A stretch of 64,000 bases of DNA, taken from Glycine soja. Its lineage: Eukaryota > Streptophyta > Magnoliopsida > Fabales > Fabaceae. Both the position numbers and the translations under genes were made by a program. Numbering within the stretch: the stretch's first letter is position 1; each line of letters begins with the position of its first letter. Positions 36,701-48,857 of this stretch are shown one piece after another. The DNA lies in assembly GCF_004193775.1 (NCBI RefSeq), contig NC_041020.1, forward strand, positions 7,273,657 through 7,337,656, given 5' to 3'. The notes below the pieces were generated by a model that did not search any database, was not told the DNA's origin, and worked only from the letters and a program-made list of their open reading frames with translations.

Positions 36701-38167
36701 GTGGAGTATCATCCAAACAATTTTTTATTAAATTTCAAAATTAGGAAATGAATACATTACCTAATTCGTTTTCAATCCTAATCATATTCATAATCATGAA
36801 AATTTAAAATAGGATTGAAGAAACATATGAACATTCACACAAAATAGAAATACTAAACCAGAATTCAAATTTAGCCTTGCTTGGAGTGGATCCTAGGATT
36901 GATTGAGTGTTTTACCTTTCATGATCATCGCCAATGGAAGATTCATGAAATTTTTGCAAGAAAAAGGAAGAATAAAAGTGAAAAGAGGAAGAAGAATGAA
37001 GAACAATTGAGAGAAAGAGATAAAAGAGTTTGATCTTAAAGCTTGCACAACAAGTAACTAAATTTGTTTTTGTACAAAATGAAGTAACTAACTCACTAAC
37101 TAAATAAATTCTACTAATATATATAGTTACTACTCAGAAGGAAGGGATGGGTTTTGATTAGGCTCATCTAATCTACCTAATTAAACTAATTACACAAAGC
37201 ACAGTCCAAATTCGCAACCTAATTATTCAAGTGTAGAGGTTCTGACTTCCAAACTTAATTTGACCCTCGAAATAGTAGAATTGGCCCAAGCTTATTTCTA
37301 ACAAAATTGAATCTCTCTTTCTTAGCTTTCTAGGGACTACTCACATGCTCCATTTGGAGTTATGTAGTGCCTGATAGACCTTGCACAAGATAGATAGGTC
37401 AAGTAAGTAAAAAAAATCCAAAAATAAGCCACAATTATCAATTAAGCTCAATCATTTGCCTAAGACCAAAACTGAGTTAAGATAGGAAAATAGGAGTCAA
37501 AGAGAGAGCTAATGTCATATGAGTAGAAGTATTTGGTCCTAGGTCCTTTAAGCTAAGCGCTATCGGTAGGTCTTGATTTTTGAACTTTTGGAAGTTGCAT
37601 TTCTCTAATATACCCTTTTTGCATTCAAAATCAATTTTGATTGAAAGTATTAAACAAAATTGATGAAAAATCACTTTAATTGTAGTTACTCCAAGGCTGG
37701 AAAGAGTTACCTACATACGGACTAACCCTTAAAGCTAAGTTAAGCATTGTAGAGTGAAACAACCAAGATGTGGCTCTTAAGCAGTTGTGATCTTGCATTG
37801 ACTAGCGATGCGGCCTAAGTTGTGGTTATAAAGCTTAGACAATCTTCATCTTACAAGAGACTTTATGGTGTTGAATTAGGTTAAAAAGCCCAAATTCTAA
37901 AAATAATTTCCATAAAAATCATGTTTTCGATATCGGATATTGTAAAAAAAAAAAGTTAAAACTATTGTGCATTTTGTTCTCTTCTGAACATACATAAACA
38001 ACATTCTTCCAATTTAAAAATAAGATGTTGTCACGTGATATGTGAGGAAGGAAAAATTACAATTAGTTGAAACAACTGTGCATTTTGTTCTTTTCTGAAT
38101 ACACTTAAACACCATGATTTTAAATTGCGATCACGGTTGTGGTTGCAATTGTGGTGTGTCAGAAAAT
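33761..38167. other. Intergenic / old repeat DNA, no gene recognised
   Basis: 4.4 kb of AT-rich DNA. Possible decayed repeats: cgttgaggatacgatctttg at about 34404, and an inverted-looking pair between about 35395 (tttggtttggtttg) and 35765 (gatcggattggatttgagca), which could be a MITE. The frames at 34364-34585, 35105-35389, 36046-36297 and 37477-37674 have no recognisable domains. Confidence 0.45.
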
Positions 38168-39112
38168 CTTTACCCTCAAGGCCTAGACTTTGATGAATCC
38201 GTTAGGACCTCACCTTTGTTATTCAGGTCCAAACCCTAAAACAATTTTTGCATGCAAACACTGCTCATGAATTATACAATACACATGACCTCACGCTTGT
38301 TCTCAAACACGTTTCACATATTGTGCTACAATTTAACACTTCGAGTTCCTAACTTGGAACCCTACACTTTCCTTTTAACACTTTGTGCATAAACATTTTT
38401 CTCAAAGTAAACACCAATCAGGTTATTGTATAATTCACAACTCACAACACAAGTATTGTCACATCAAGTATTAATCACACACTTATTCATGACCATATCT
38501 CATGTCCACAATTTAACATCTCACAATGTCACAATCCACCATCACATGTTTATGTGTATCTCACAAATTAATGCATGTTTAACTTTGCACTTATACTCAA
38601 TCTCAATAACAATGTTATAATCTCAAATCAACATGTTATCTCACAATTCATCATATATTCAATTTATCACTTATACACAATTTCAATCACAATTTCATAA
38701 TCTCAATATAATAATTTATCACGCTAATCTAGTAAATCTTGTCCAAAATACAAACAAATTATACAAAAATACTTTTCCCAACATGGGGAGTAAAACCCCT
38801 CAAACAATTTCACATAACCATATCAAAATCAAAGTAATCAAAATCATAAGTCAAAAACACAAAAACACCAAGAGCACTCAATTTTATCAATCACTTCCCA
38901 TCAGGACATCAATTGGTGTGTCAAACACAACAATATCGTAATTATAATTGTAAAGGAAGAATTATAATTCAATAAACATCCCAAAATAAACCATAATTTA
39001 ATCCTCTAAAGATCCATACACATGTTTATTCTAATCTCAATTGCGATAAACACATCTCTTACCTCTAAGTGGGCTCACGTGTGTAGCCTGGCAGTGATAG
39101 TCTAGTAGTTTC
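38168..39112 (-). mobile_element. Truncated LTR of the 2.6 kb family, copy D
   Basis: Matches the reverse complement of copy A from about 11858 to 10900: ctttaccctcaaggcctaga at the start, and gtgggctcacgtgtgta near the end. Neither natural terminus is present. In its middle it follows copy A rather than B/C. Confidence 0.8.
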
Positions 39113-40904
39113 CTAATTGCCATAAACTCATCACTTACACAAATTTTGTCCGAGACATTTGTACAAAAATTAAAAAAAATGGTGGTGATGCATGTTAAAA
39201 TACTAAATGAGTTAACATATTGAATGAATAGTATCACGCTAAAATTTTAGAAGCATTGAAATGAGAAGGAAAAATATTTTGGGGTGGCCAATTTCATATT
39301 TCAAATATTTTAGAAGGATAAAAAATATATTTTATCCAATAATTAAGTTATATATTTTTTATTTAATAAAATATTTTTTTAATTTGTTAGATAACTCTAG
39401 AATTAGATTTCTTCAAAAAAAAAACTTTAGAATCAAAAGATTTAATGCATATATGCATATAACACAAATATACCTTACCAATGAATAAGAAAATTGAGCA
39501 TTGATTTGGCCAAATAAAAAGTAATACAGCTTTGTTTTAACTGAATTAGATATAATAAACAACAAAATTTTAAAAAGAAATTTTTATTCCAAAAATAAGT
39601 CAAGCATTATCCAAAATACTTGCAAGGGAAAATTAAATATGAGAAATAATCAGTAAGATTCTATATACAATTAACAACATGTAATAAATTAATTTTTTTA
39701 GCTTTGGACAAATGATCTATTTAATTTTTTATCTTCATTTTTTGGTTTATTTTGATCTTATCTTTTAGAAATTTTATTATGATCTTTTATGTTCTGAAAA
39801 AGAATCAAAATGGTCCTTTCGTCAATGCAAAGATAACGTCGTTAATGAAGTAAAGATATTAATGGCTAAAAATTATCACAAAATATAATTTCTTATTTTC
39901 TTTAGCTTTCTCCTTCCCTTATTCCCTTGAACCAAAAAAATAAAATAAAGAATCAAATAGGCCATTTGATCTTTTGTTTAATATACCTAAACATGAATCC
40001 ATTAATTAAATGATTTGCATATCTGTTTGTCAAATTTTGAACTTGCATAATATTTTTTAAATTAAAAATAAAAACAATAAGTGTTCCAAAAATTTGTACT
40101 CAATTTTTTTTAATATTTTCATTGAACATAAAATAAAAGACATAAAGATTTTTTTCAATGACTTACATCATTTATCAAAAAATGTTACCATCTTCGCTCT
40201 ATCCATTCTTTTAAGTAACCCCCTATAAGATAAAGAAATTTATCATAAGCCTTTTTGCATTTTATTATAAGCATTATAATTTCATTTTTTTGCTAAAACA
40301 ACCTTGACTCTAAAAAAGGATGAATCATGAATATTTTCTAAGAAAGATGGATATATAAGTATTACTAACAATGGATTCAAGAGAGTTGGTGTCACTTCTA
40401 AGCAAATCATGGTATGTGTGGTTTCCTATATTATATGTTTAAAAGGAACCAGTTTGGGGATTGTATTTTGTATGTTTCTTCCTAATACTGGTACCAAACA
40501 TAGTAATTCAAATTAATTTTAGTGCACCCCTAAATACCATTTGGACATTTACTTAAGTAGAAGAAGCTACCTAAGGAACATAATTTTTTTAAAATTAGTT
40601 TATTTTCTATAGATGATAGTGGTAAATATTATCATGAGTTGTTTGATGATTGTCCAAATGGAAATCGAAAAGCTATCTAGGATGGAGGTGTTGGAATTGT
40701 GTAATTTTGTCACATTGCATTTTGGCATAATTACCAATAGGTCTATAGATCTGATAATAACTTTTTTACTCATTACTTGGTCATTTTAGGTTCTCAAACA
40801 CTTGGTTAGATTCATTGTTTTGGTTAAACTAAAAGATATTACTTTCATTCTAAAATGTTTGCTTTTTTGTCATTTTAGGGACATGTTTGACTGAAATCTC
40901 CTAT
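39113..40904. other. Intergenic, no gene seen
   Basis: AT-rich, with no recognisable coding sequence or transposon termini. The 75-codon frame at 39261-39488 is Phe/Ile/Lys-rich and probably chance. Confidence 0.5.
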
Positions 40905-41402
40905 CACTAGTGCAAAATACACATTTTATAACAACTTTTTAAATAAAAATTGTTTTAAAAAATAATACGGTGGTACTTTCATAATTAAAAACAGTTTTTA
41001 GATTGGTTATAAGAGAACAGATATAAACCTAGATTTTAAATCGGTTAAAAATGAAACCGATATGAAAGGTTATCTTTTTAAACCAATTCAATTTATAACT
41101 AATGTAATTAAAGGGTGTTTTTAGATTAGTTAATAAAGTAACTGATGCTATAAGACAAAATTGATTTTAAAAAGGGTGTTTTTAAAATAATCTAGGCATT
41201 AATTTCATATTATTTTTTAGATTAGTTATATAGGGATCTATCTTAAAAACTAATCTAATTTAAAAGATAGTTACCATTGAAGACCGGTTGAAATCTAATG
41301 TTAAATGTCAAAGTTTTTATATTTCCTGCATAGGCATCGGTCGTACAACCAATATAAAAAGTCATTTTTAACCTATGTAAAAAAGTGTTTCTTGTAATAG
41401 TG
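40905..41402. mobile_element. CACTA-type MITE, about 500 bp
   Basis: The left end is CACTAGTGCAAAATACAC. The right end on the other strand is CACTATTACAAGAAACAC. Flanking triplets TAT / TAC may be a drifted 3-base duplication. The interior has short inverted units (aaaccgatatgaaagg, gattggttataag) but no coding sequence. It is non-autonomous and distinct from the 12.8 kb CACTA element. Confidence 0.75.
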
Positions 41403-41702
41403 TACCCTTTTTGTGCTCCTATCATGTATAGAGATTTTAATATCACTTACACGCAATGATGAATCCAGAAATTAAGTCGTGGGGCCAAAACACATACAAA
41501 ATTTTGTTGCATTAAAAATATTACATGTTTTATTTTTAAAAGTATAAATATTCATCGTAATTGTTCTTTATGAGTTTTTGTATTCCAAAAATAATTGATA
41601 ATTTTCTCATTTTTCATATCAAAATTTTTATGATAGTCAAGATCTATCTATCAGTTGATGAAGAAAAAAACCATAATATAACATACTAACTACAACAATA
41701 TA

Positions 41703-42060
41703 CATATTTTGCACAATTAGTTTTCAAATTTGAGTGCAATAAGCTTTTAGATGGACAAATATCCTTTGAATATGAGTCTTAGACAACAAGGGAAATTAGG
41801 ATTAAAAAAAAAAGTTGTTTGATGATAAATAAGTAAATGTTTATGAAAGCGTTAGAATGATTATCCTTTAATTTATACATTTTGCACAATTAGTTTTCAA
41901 ATTTGAGTGCAATAAGCTTTTAGATGTACAAATATCCTTAGAATATGAGTCTTAGACAACAAGGGAAATTAGGATTAAAAAAATATGTTGTTTGATGATA
42001 AATAAGTAAATGTTTATGAAAGCGTTAGAATGATTATCCTTTAATTTATACATTTTTGCA
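41703..42060. repeat. 173-bp tandem duplication
   Basis: Two near-identical units (gcacaattagttttcaaatt starts at 41711 and 41884) and the beginning of a third at 42058. They differ by a few substitutions and A-run length. Confidence 0.95.
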
Positions 42061-42741
42061 CATTTGCTAGATAATAAATAACTAAATAAATAAAAATGTT
42101 TTTTTAAGAAAAATAAATAAAAATATTAAATATTGAAAAGTGGGAATAAAAATAAAAAAGAGAATCCAAATATTTATTGTTTACACATTTTTAATTTATA
42201 TTAAGATTGAAATTATAATTATAAAATCATAATATTATAGGGGGGGGCAAAATAGTACTATATATTCCGTCCTTGCTTTCATGTTGATGATTTCTCTCAA
42301 GCCAGCAACACTTACATTGGAAAGTTGAGGTTAGTCTGATCTTTCTGCTCTTGTTTCTTTAAATATTTGAACTATTGGCTTGATTTGTAAACATTAAGTG
42401 CTTATAATGGCAATTGATTTATTACTTGCTGCAATAATATAACCGAAATTTGTATATTTTTACTGCATTGTGTTTGTAAAATTTAATTTACATCAAATTG
42501 TGATTGTCTTTTTGTTGCATTATTACTTGATCTGCTTCTTGTCCTTGTCATTAGTGTGCATATTTCCGATCTTGCAAGGTACCATATATAGTGATGTATT
42601 GTGTTTAAAAAAACAGCTTATGTTCCGCTGCATAATTTTATGGTTTGCACCTTTATTTGTTCTTTATATCATGAATTTAACATGCTACAGCCTTGATAGG
42701 GTGTGGTCCAACTTCATGTATTGATTGTTAGATGTAGTAGT
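42061..42741. other. Intergenic, no gene seen
   Basis: AT-rich. The 84-codon hydrophobic frame at 42470-42724 has no recognisable family and no supporting context. Confidence 0.45.
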
Positions 42742-43150
42742 CAATACTAGAAAATAGACTTTTAACATCGATTATTTTTTACTTTCAACATCGGTTTTTA
42801 TCTAATGTTGAAACCATCGACGTTAACATTATCCATGTTAATATCAGTTTTCAAAAAATCAATGTTAACATACACTACACAACATCGATGTTCACAAAAA
42901 CTGATCGTATAATAAGAAATATACAAAAACAGCAAAAACAACATCGGTTTTGGTCAAAACCAATGTTGTAAGATGAATAAAAACATCGGTTTTGAAAAAA
43001 AACCGATGTAGAAATTATTTTTACAACATCGATTTTGCTCAAAACTGATGTTGAATATGCTTACGACATTGGTTTTGGCCAAAACCGATGTTGTAAGAGC
43101 ACTTTCTACATTGATTTTAGACCAATAGATGTTGTTTTTTTTTTTTTTTG
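42742..43150. mobile_element. Left end of a second CACTA element (relic)
   Basis: It starts CAATACTAGAAAATAGAC (CACTACTAG with one change), followed by dense subterminal units: aacatcggttttgg, ccaaaaccgatgttgtaaga and relatives. These resemble those of the 13726-26501 element but belong to a distinct variant (ttgtaag spacers). I found no matching right end, so it is either truncated or its right end is beyond recognition. Confidence 0.75.
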
Positions 43151-43574
43151 CAAATTTTTATAATATTTTGTTTGTTTTTACAATGAACCAACCATAACCA
43201 ATTTATAAAAAATATATTAATTATAAATTAAAATATTTAAAAATATTATTTTCATTACAATGTTACATTACTTACAATTTCATAATATTAATCTAGATTT
43301 ATAAAATTTATTTTAAGAAAGCAAGATAATTTCTCTAAAGGTCAATTGTCTCCAAGAAAAATAAGACTGATATGATATCCTAAATGTCTAGCTGCAAAGC
43401 TCTTATAAAATCCACAGAAGAGATGATATGAATATGTATATAAAAGCTAATAGAATAAATATAAATGTATAAATATGTATTACATAGGAAGGATGATACC
43501 AATTAATTAATAAATAAAAATAACTCTTATTCCAAATTAAAAATAGATAGAAAAGGTTTAAAGAAAGAAATTAC

Positions 43575-43671
43575 CTCTACAAGAGCAACAAAGGATGTCA
43601 TCATCATGGCAAAGGCTTCACCTGCATCAAATGTAAGTGCTCCCCTTCGAAATGGATAAGGAACTCGTATC
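43575..43671 (-). pseudogene. Single exon of a nucleobase-ascorbate transporter (NAT)
   Basis: A 97-base minus-strand exon with intact acceptor (TTTGCAG side, 43674-43672) and donor (GTAATTTC from 43574). It reads IRVPYPFRRGALTFDAGEAF then AMMMTSFVALVE. This is the GEAFAMM..SFVALVE segment, which I know from plant nucleobase-ascorbate (xanthine/uracil) permeases. No neighbouring NAT exons are visible, so it is a stray copy, probably carried by the CACTA element whose end lies 425 bp away. Confidence 0.72.
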
Positions 43672-44638
43672 CTGCAAACACAAAATACATGTTGAATACA
43701 TTCCCATAAGCTTCAAGTCATAAGGCTATGACTAAATAGTAAATTAATAGTGAATAATAAATTAATATCTCAAGGATGCAATAGTCTTGCATAAAAATGT
43801 CAATTATGCCCATGCTCTAAGCTTGATTATCATAGGGAGTTCAACATCAATAACTTGAAATATTATAAAGAGACAAACAATTAATCAAGATCAATAGCAC
43901 TAATTGCACATATGTTATTAGATTTTAAGGTTGATACTAAGGATATAAAAACAAAAAAAAATCATAAATTAAAAAGAGAAATACTAGCTTTTATATTTTT
44001 AACATAATATATGTTTTTAGTTTAATGAACAAATTTAAATTAAGTTGCATCCTTGACATCAAAACCCCTTAAATTTACACAATGTTTGGACTTAGGGTGG
44101 CTCAGAAGTTGGTAGAAGCTAGTTAATTGGACTGTGTCATTGCGCAGACTTTGAATTCACTTTCACAACAATGTAATAGTCAAGTATCTGAGTGTAGATA
44201 GAATAATCACACCTTCAAAGGACCATTTTCACTAGCTTTCTCTAGAAAGTCTCCTCCACCAAAATCAACCTTTTTCCTTGGTTCAAAATCAACCATCTCT
44301 GTTTCGTGAGTGTGCAAAATCAAAGTCCAAAAGTGAACAATTATGACATTGAACGACTAGATTATTTATTTATTTTTCTTTTCTAAGTGTTTCTTTTAAG
44401 TCCACTATGGACATGGAACATTGGGGGTGGGGGTGGACTGGCTTTTACTACTACCGGGTAAGTTCCATTTAAACACTTAAAATATGAATTTAGACTTTTC
44501 AAACTATTCAGGACAACCACCATGTTTTTTTTGCATAAGTCACACTTTCATGTACTAAAACAAGTCATTTTAACTTCATTTGCTCCCCAAACATTAGGGA
44601 TTTCATGTACTAACCACCTAGCACTAAAAAGATGCAAT
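43672..44638. other. Possible interior of the second CACTA element
   Basis: No further coding segment recognised between the NAT exon and the copia insertion. Confidence 0.4.
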
Positions 44639-46986
44639 TGTTGGTCAAGTGGCCTCAATAAATTAAGAGGAGGGTGAATTAAGTTTCAAAATTTCTCACT
44701 AACAAACTTTTAACCTGATGAGGACATGACCAAGAGCAAGGGCAAGGATCCACTTGATGGACTTGGAGGACCTATGACAAGGGCTAGAGCAAGGAAAGCA
44801 AAAGAAGCTCTTCAACAACTATTGTCCATACTATTTGAATACAAGCCCAAGTTTCAAGGAGAAAAGTCCAAGGTTGGGAGTTGTATCATGGCCCAAATGG
44901 AGGAGGACTAAATGACACCACTTTGTCTCAATTTTAGAGTGTTTAGTTTGTCTAAATAATGGCCCAATCCTTGTAAAGTTGGCTGACCAAAAATATGTTT
45001 TGGGTTAATCAACTAAAGGGGCTTTAGTTTGGTTTAATTCAAGTTGTAATAAGGGCCCAATTGGCAACTTAGGCATCAACCTTTGGGAGACCAAATGGTG
45101 ATTGGCTTGATGGCTTTTAGGGTGACTTTTGGTTGCCACAATTTCAGTTACACTCAGCCATTAAGTTCTTTTCATTCCCTATGTTAATGGATCATTACTA
45201 AATCTAAGTGGATTGTATTTTCCTTTAATGAAACATATGTAAAATCTGATGGTAAAGCTTCTTTATATGCTGAACCATTTTATCAATAAAGACAAGTTAA
45301 GTTTTATTCAGAAAAATTAGAGTTTATCTCTTTTATCTTAGTGAGAGTGATTCTCCTAAGTTCTTGAGTGATTCAAGAACACCCTAGCTATATCAAAGGA
45401 ATTTCACATCCTTTGTGTGCTGCCCTCACCGGAATGAGTGATTCTTTCCTTCCACCATTTCATCTTCAACCTTATTCTTTCAAACCACAATTCTCAAAAA
45501 TCCAATTCTGCCCAAAATTATCTTGTGACATAATTCTTGTTTTACTTGCTCAAATTAAGTGATTCTTGAGCCTAAATTGAAATTCAAAATGAGATCTTCC
45601 ACCTCGTTTAGGAATCACCTCATTTGGAACTCTGTAGCTTGAGTTATAGCCATTTCTATATTTCTGTCCAGCCGTCACTTCACCTACATTTTTACCATCT
45701 CATTCATCCCTTTTATGTCAAGATCCACCTTATTAAGGCCTAAGAAATTAGCCACTGCCCAACCCTTGAATCTTGCCAATTTCCCATCCTTTTCTTAATC
45801 AATTTCCAAATTTTCCATCAAGGTTTAATCCTAGACGATCTTAAGTCAGCCCTTGTGCAATGAAGGTTCATATCATAACCCCCTTCTAAATGATAGGCTC
45901 AGAATGCAAAATAAGAAGCAACAATCAATTTAATAATGTTTTTTTAAACATGCAAGACAAAATTGATTGTAATAACATAAATGAGATAAGGGAAGAGTGA
46001 AATGCAAACTCAATTTATATTGGTTCGGCCACTTCCAGTGCCTATGTTCAGTTCTCAAGCAATCCACTTGAGATTTTCCACTATCTGTGTAAATCCTTTA
46101 TAGACTTTGAACACACCTTGAGATCCCTCGCCCTTGTGTTCAAAGATTCTCAAGGAGACAAACCGTCTCTTGATTACAACTGACTTTCTGAGATGAACAG
46201 AAAGATTTCTCTCCTTTAGAGTGGATGATACAAATTGAAGATCCTAAAGGAAATTCTCTTTTTTAGAGATGATAATACAAATTGAAGTTCCTAGATGAAC
46301 TCTCAATAGATTTGCAAGTGTTTGCCCAACAGTTGTTGAGATAGCATTTGATAATTAAGTTCTCTTAGAATATCTCTCTCTTGTTTTTCGAAGTCAAACA
46401 CACATATATATTGGCCCTTCGTGCCTTTTCAAAATGGTTTGAAGAGATGTGTCTTTTTAAAAAGTTTTTTCTAAAATTCTTCATTGGTTTGAAGAGTCAT
46501 GTCATTTCAAAGTGTTTTCTGAAGTGTCATTGCTAGAAATCGATTACAAACATCTGGTAATCGATTACATGATTCAAAATTCAAATTCAAAATCCTTTTT
46601 AAAAGTTGTTTTTCAAAATTGTCTTTCGGTAATTGATTACACTGCCTGGTAATCGATTACAGCTTTTAAGTTTCATATTCAAACTTTTCTGAAAGCTGTT
46701 AAAACTATTTTTGCTTTTGGTAATCTATTACAGCCTCTGGTAATCGATTACCAGAGAGAAATACATATTTTTCAAAATGTAATATTTACTTCAAAACTTT
46801 ATAAGATATTTGAAAGCTTAAGTCTTTTAAGGCCAAACCTTTGCAACCTTTTTAAGAGATTCTTTTAACATATAAAGGTTTATCGTAAATCGTTTCTCTT
46901 GATTTCTTGATCTTGACTTGAATCAATGTTGAATAGCTTTAATCTTTTGGCATCATCAAAATCTTCATACAACATATGAACTTACA
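44639..46986 (-). repeat. 3' LTR of the copia element (interrupted)
   Basis: Matches 52524-53725 over about 1180 bases once the nested insertion 44716-45875 plus one TAACC is removed. It begins TGTTGGTCAAGTGG and ends CTTACA. A TATA-like tatatatgtg lies on the minus strand at about 46404-46411. Paired ATCGATTAC-type palindromes start at 46539/46560, 46632/46652 and 46723/46743. Confidence 0.93.
44716..45875 (+). mobile_element. Solo LTR nested in the copia 3' LTR
   Basis: It starts TGATGAGGACATGACC and ends GGTTCATATCA. A perfect 5-base duplication TAACC flanks it (44711-44715 and 45876-45880), and the other copia LTR shows the uninterrupted site. Length 1160 bases. Its first 190 bases are an open frame (44726-44911) reading DPLDGLGGPMTRARARKAKE then ALQQLL. 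This resembles the C-terminal tail that follows pol in soybean Ty3/gypsy elements, so the family is probably gypsy and its LTR overlaps the coding end. Confidence 0.88.
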
Positions 46987-47000
46987 ATCTCCCTTTTTTT
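46987..47000 (-). promoter_or_regulatory. Polypurine tract of the copia element
   Basis: The minus strand reads AAAAAAAGGGAGAT directly against the 3' LTR, the expected start site for plus-strand DNA synthesis. Confidence 0.8.
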
Positions 47001-47522
47001 GATGATGACAACAATCTGAAAACAAGATAAACGATATACGATTTGTAATGCTTGCACTCACTCTTACTCCACCTTAAATTTGCAATTTATTGCCTAGTTT
47101 TTAGATAAGATCTACCCTAGTTTCTCTCCCCCTTTGGCAACATCAAAAAGCCAAAAAGACTGGAGTAAATATCAAAGCCACAAAATCTAGAGCAAGCATC
47201 ATAACCAAAAAACCAATCATCCATTGCAAAACAAAAACTAAATATCCAAAGCAAAGCATAAATCAAATGCTAAATATCTAAAGCAAAGTATAAACCAAAT
47301 GCTAAATATCCAAAGCAAAACACAAAATTAACCAAAGTGCTAAATAACTAAAGCCAAATACAAGGAAAAAAGAGTAAAAATGTCTAGAAAATTAAGAACG
47401 TAAAATACTAGAAACGTCTAAGAATCCGCAGGAGGATCAAAGCAACGTTGAATGAAGCTCATGTCGTCTTCAAGACGTATGATATGGGAGTCCATGGCAT
47501 CAAAGCGATCGTCGATAAAAGC

Positions 47523-48532
47523 TCAAAGATCCCGTAGCTCAATGAGGACGTCATTCAATAAGGAGGAAGAGGTATCTCGTTGCGGTGGTGGAGAGGGTGT
47601 GTGTTCATCGAGAATGGGAGGTGGCAGGTCTTGCTTATGAACCCATTGGCCATCCATATCCTTCCAGTATCCGAAAGAAGTAACAACACCAGCACCAATA
47701 GCAAAAGATCTTTTAACCTTAACAAAAGGCTCATCCTCTAAAGGAACATTGAAATGTTGAAGAAACAAAGTAACAAGATGAGGATACAGAAAAGGTGCAT
47801 TGGCCAGTAATGCCTTATGCATATGGTACCAAACAAGATGGGCCCAGTTAATTTGGCAACCCGTTTGAAGAGCAATAGCAAGATTAAATCCTACTCAGAG
47901 GCCTGAGCAAGATTGGTGGACCGGGGAAGCAAGACTTGACAAAGGATATAATGCATGATGCGACACTCAAAGGTGAATGAGCCAGCAAGCAATCTGTCGG
48001 TCATATCAGCATGGTCATTACAGATCATTTTACAAGCATCATGACTAGAATAAACATGTTTTCAATCATCAACTAGAGTGCCCTCAAAAGGAACACCCTG
48101 ACTGCTTAGTTTAGTAAGAGAATAAAATAGAGATTGATCAACAACAATAGGTATTTGATGCACCTCAGAGAAAATGACTCCATCCTGAATTTTCAAATTA
48201 TTATAAAAGACTCTAACTAATTCAGGATAATACAAAAATGGCATAGACATAAACTCAACTAATTCAAAATTTTGAAACACTTGATAGCAACCAAAGGTTT
48301 CCCCATCAAAGAATTTTACATCTAAATACTTAGGATCGAGAATGACACGATTGGAGAATTGGGAATAGTACCTTTGATGCTGGTCATTAGAAGAAAACAA
48401 AGTTAATGACCTGTGAGATGAAAAAGAAGGAGGATTTGGTGCTGGTGGGTCACCGGATGTGTCGTGGCGACATTGGCCTACAGCGGTGGTGGTGGAGGAG
48501 GATCCCTTTCTCTTCTTTGAGGATTCTGCCAT
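47523..48532 (-). pseudogene. Extra ORF downstream of copia pol
   Basis: A third coding region, between RNase H and the 3' LTR. Reading from the Met at 48532: MAESSKKRKGSSSTT (a basic, nuclear-signal-like start); VILDPKYLDVKFFDGETFGC; FELVEFMSMPFLYYPELVRV; FYNNLKIQDGVIFSEVHQIP; ending GTLVDD at a TGA (48064-48062) where Trp would fit. Beyond it the frame continues (HVYSSHDACKMICNDHADM), shifts near 47890, and ends with the frame 47822-47523 (ALLANAPFLYPHLVTLFLQH; GYWKDMDGQWVHKQ). The LVR.FYNNL..QDG phrase resembles the domain called putative plant transposon protein. I chose 48532 rather than the in-frame Met at 48703, which lies only 21 bases past a TATA box. No transmembrane segment or envelope-type signal is visible. 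Confidence 0.7.
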
Positions 48533-48723
48533 TTTGAGCTTGTTTCTGAAAATTTTGATCAGTGGGTTTTGTAGAGAATTGAAAAAGAAGAAATTTGAGC
48601 TTTGTTTGAAGTGATTTGGACAAGAAACGAGAAAGTTATGGAGATTTGAAGTATTGAGAAAAAGGGGCGCCGTCAAGGAGAGTGAAAGAAAAAAGGGCTG
48701 CACAAGGAGAGAGCAAAATGCAG

Positions 48724-48857
48724 TATTTATAGACAGGGACGAGCTGTAATCGATTATAGCTCATGGTAATCGATTACAGGCGTAACCTGTAACTGACCAA
48801 GCCCGCTGGTAATCGATTACAGCCTATTGTAATGGATTACAGGGAGTGGTAATCAAT
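48724..48857 (-). promoter_or_regulatory. Internal promoter of the copia element
   Basis: On the minus strand, TATAAATA (48731-48724) lies about 190 bases before the Met of the extra ORF. Directly upstream are five ATCGATTAC-type palindromes, starting at 48749, 48769, 48812, 48832 and 48852, spaced 20, 43, 20 and 20. The same motifs lie upstream of the TATA box in this element's LTRs. Promoter activity is inferred. Confidence 0.6.

Noticed and set aside
42470..42724. 84-codon hydrophobic ORF
   Set aside because: AT-rich composition, no family resemblance, no splice or promoter context.
48533..48703. Met at 48703 as start of the extra copia ORF
   Set aside because: It would lie at the expected transcription start, only 21 bases after TATAAATA. 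The Met at 48532 fits a normal leader.
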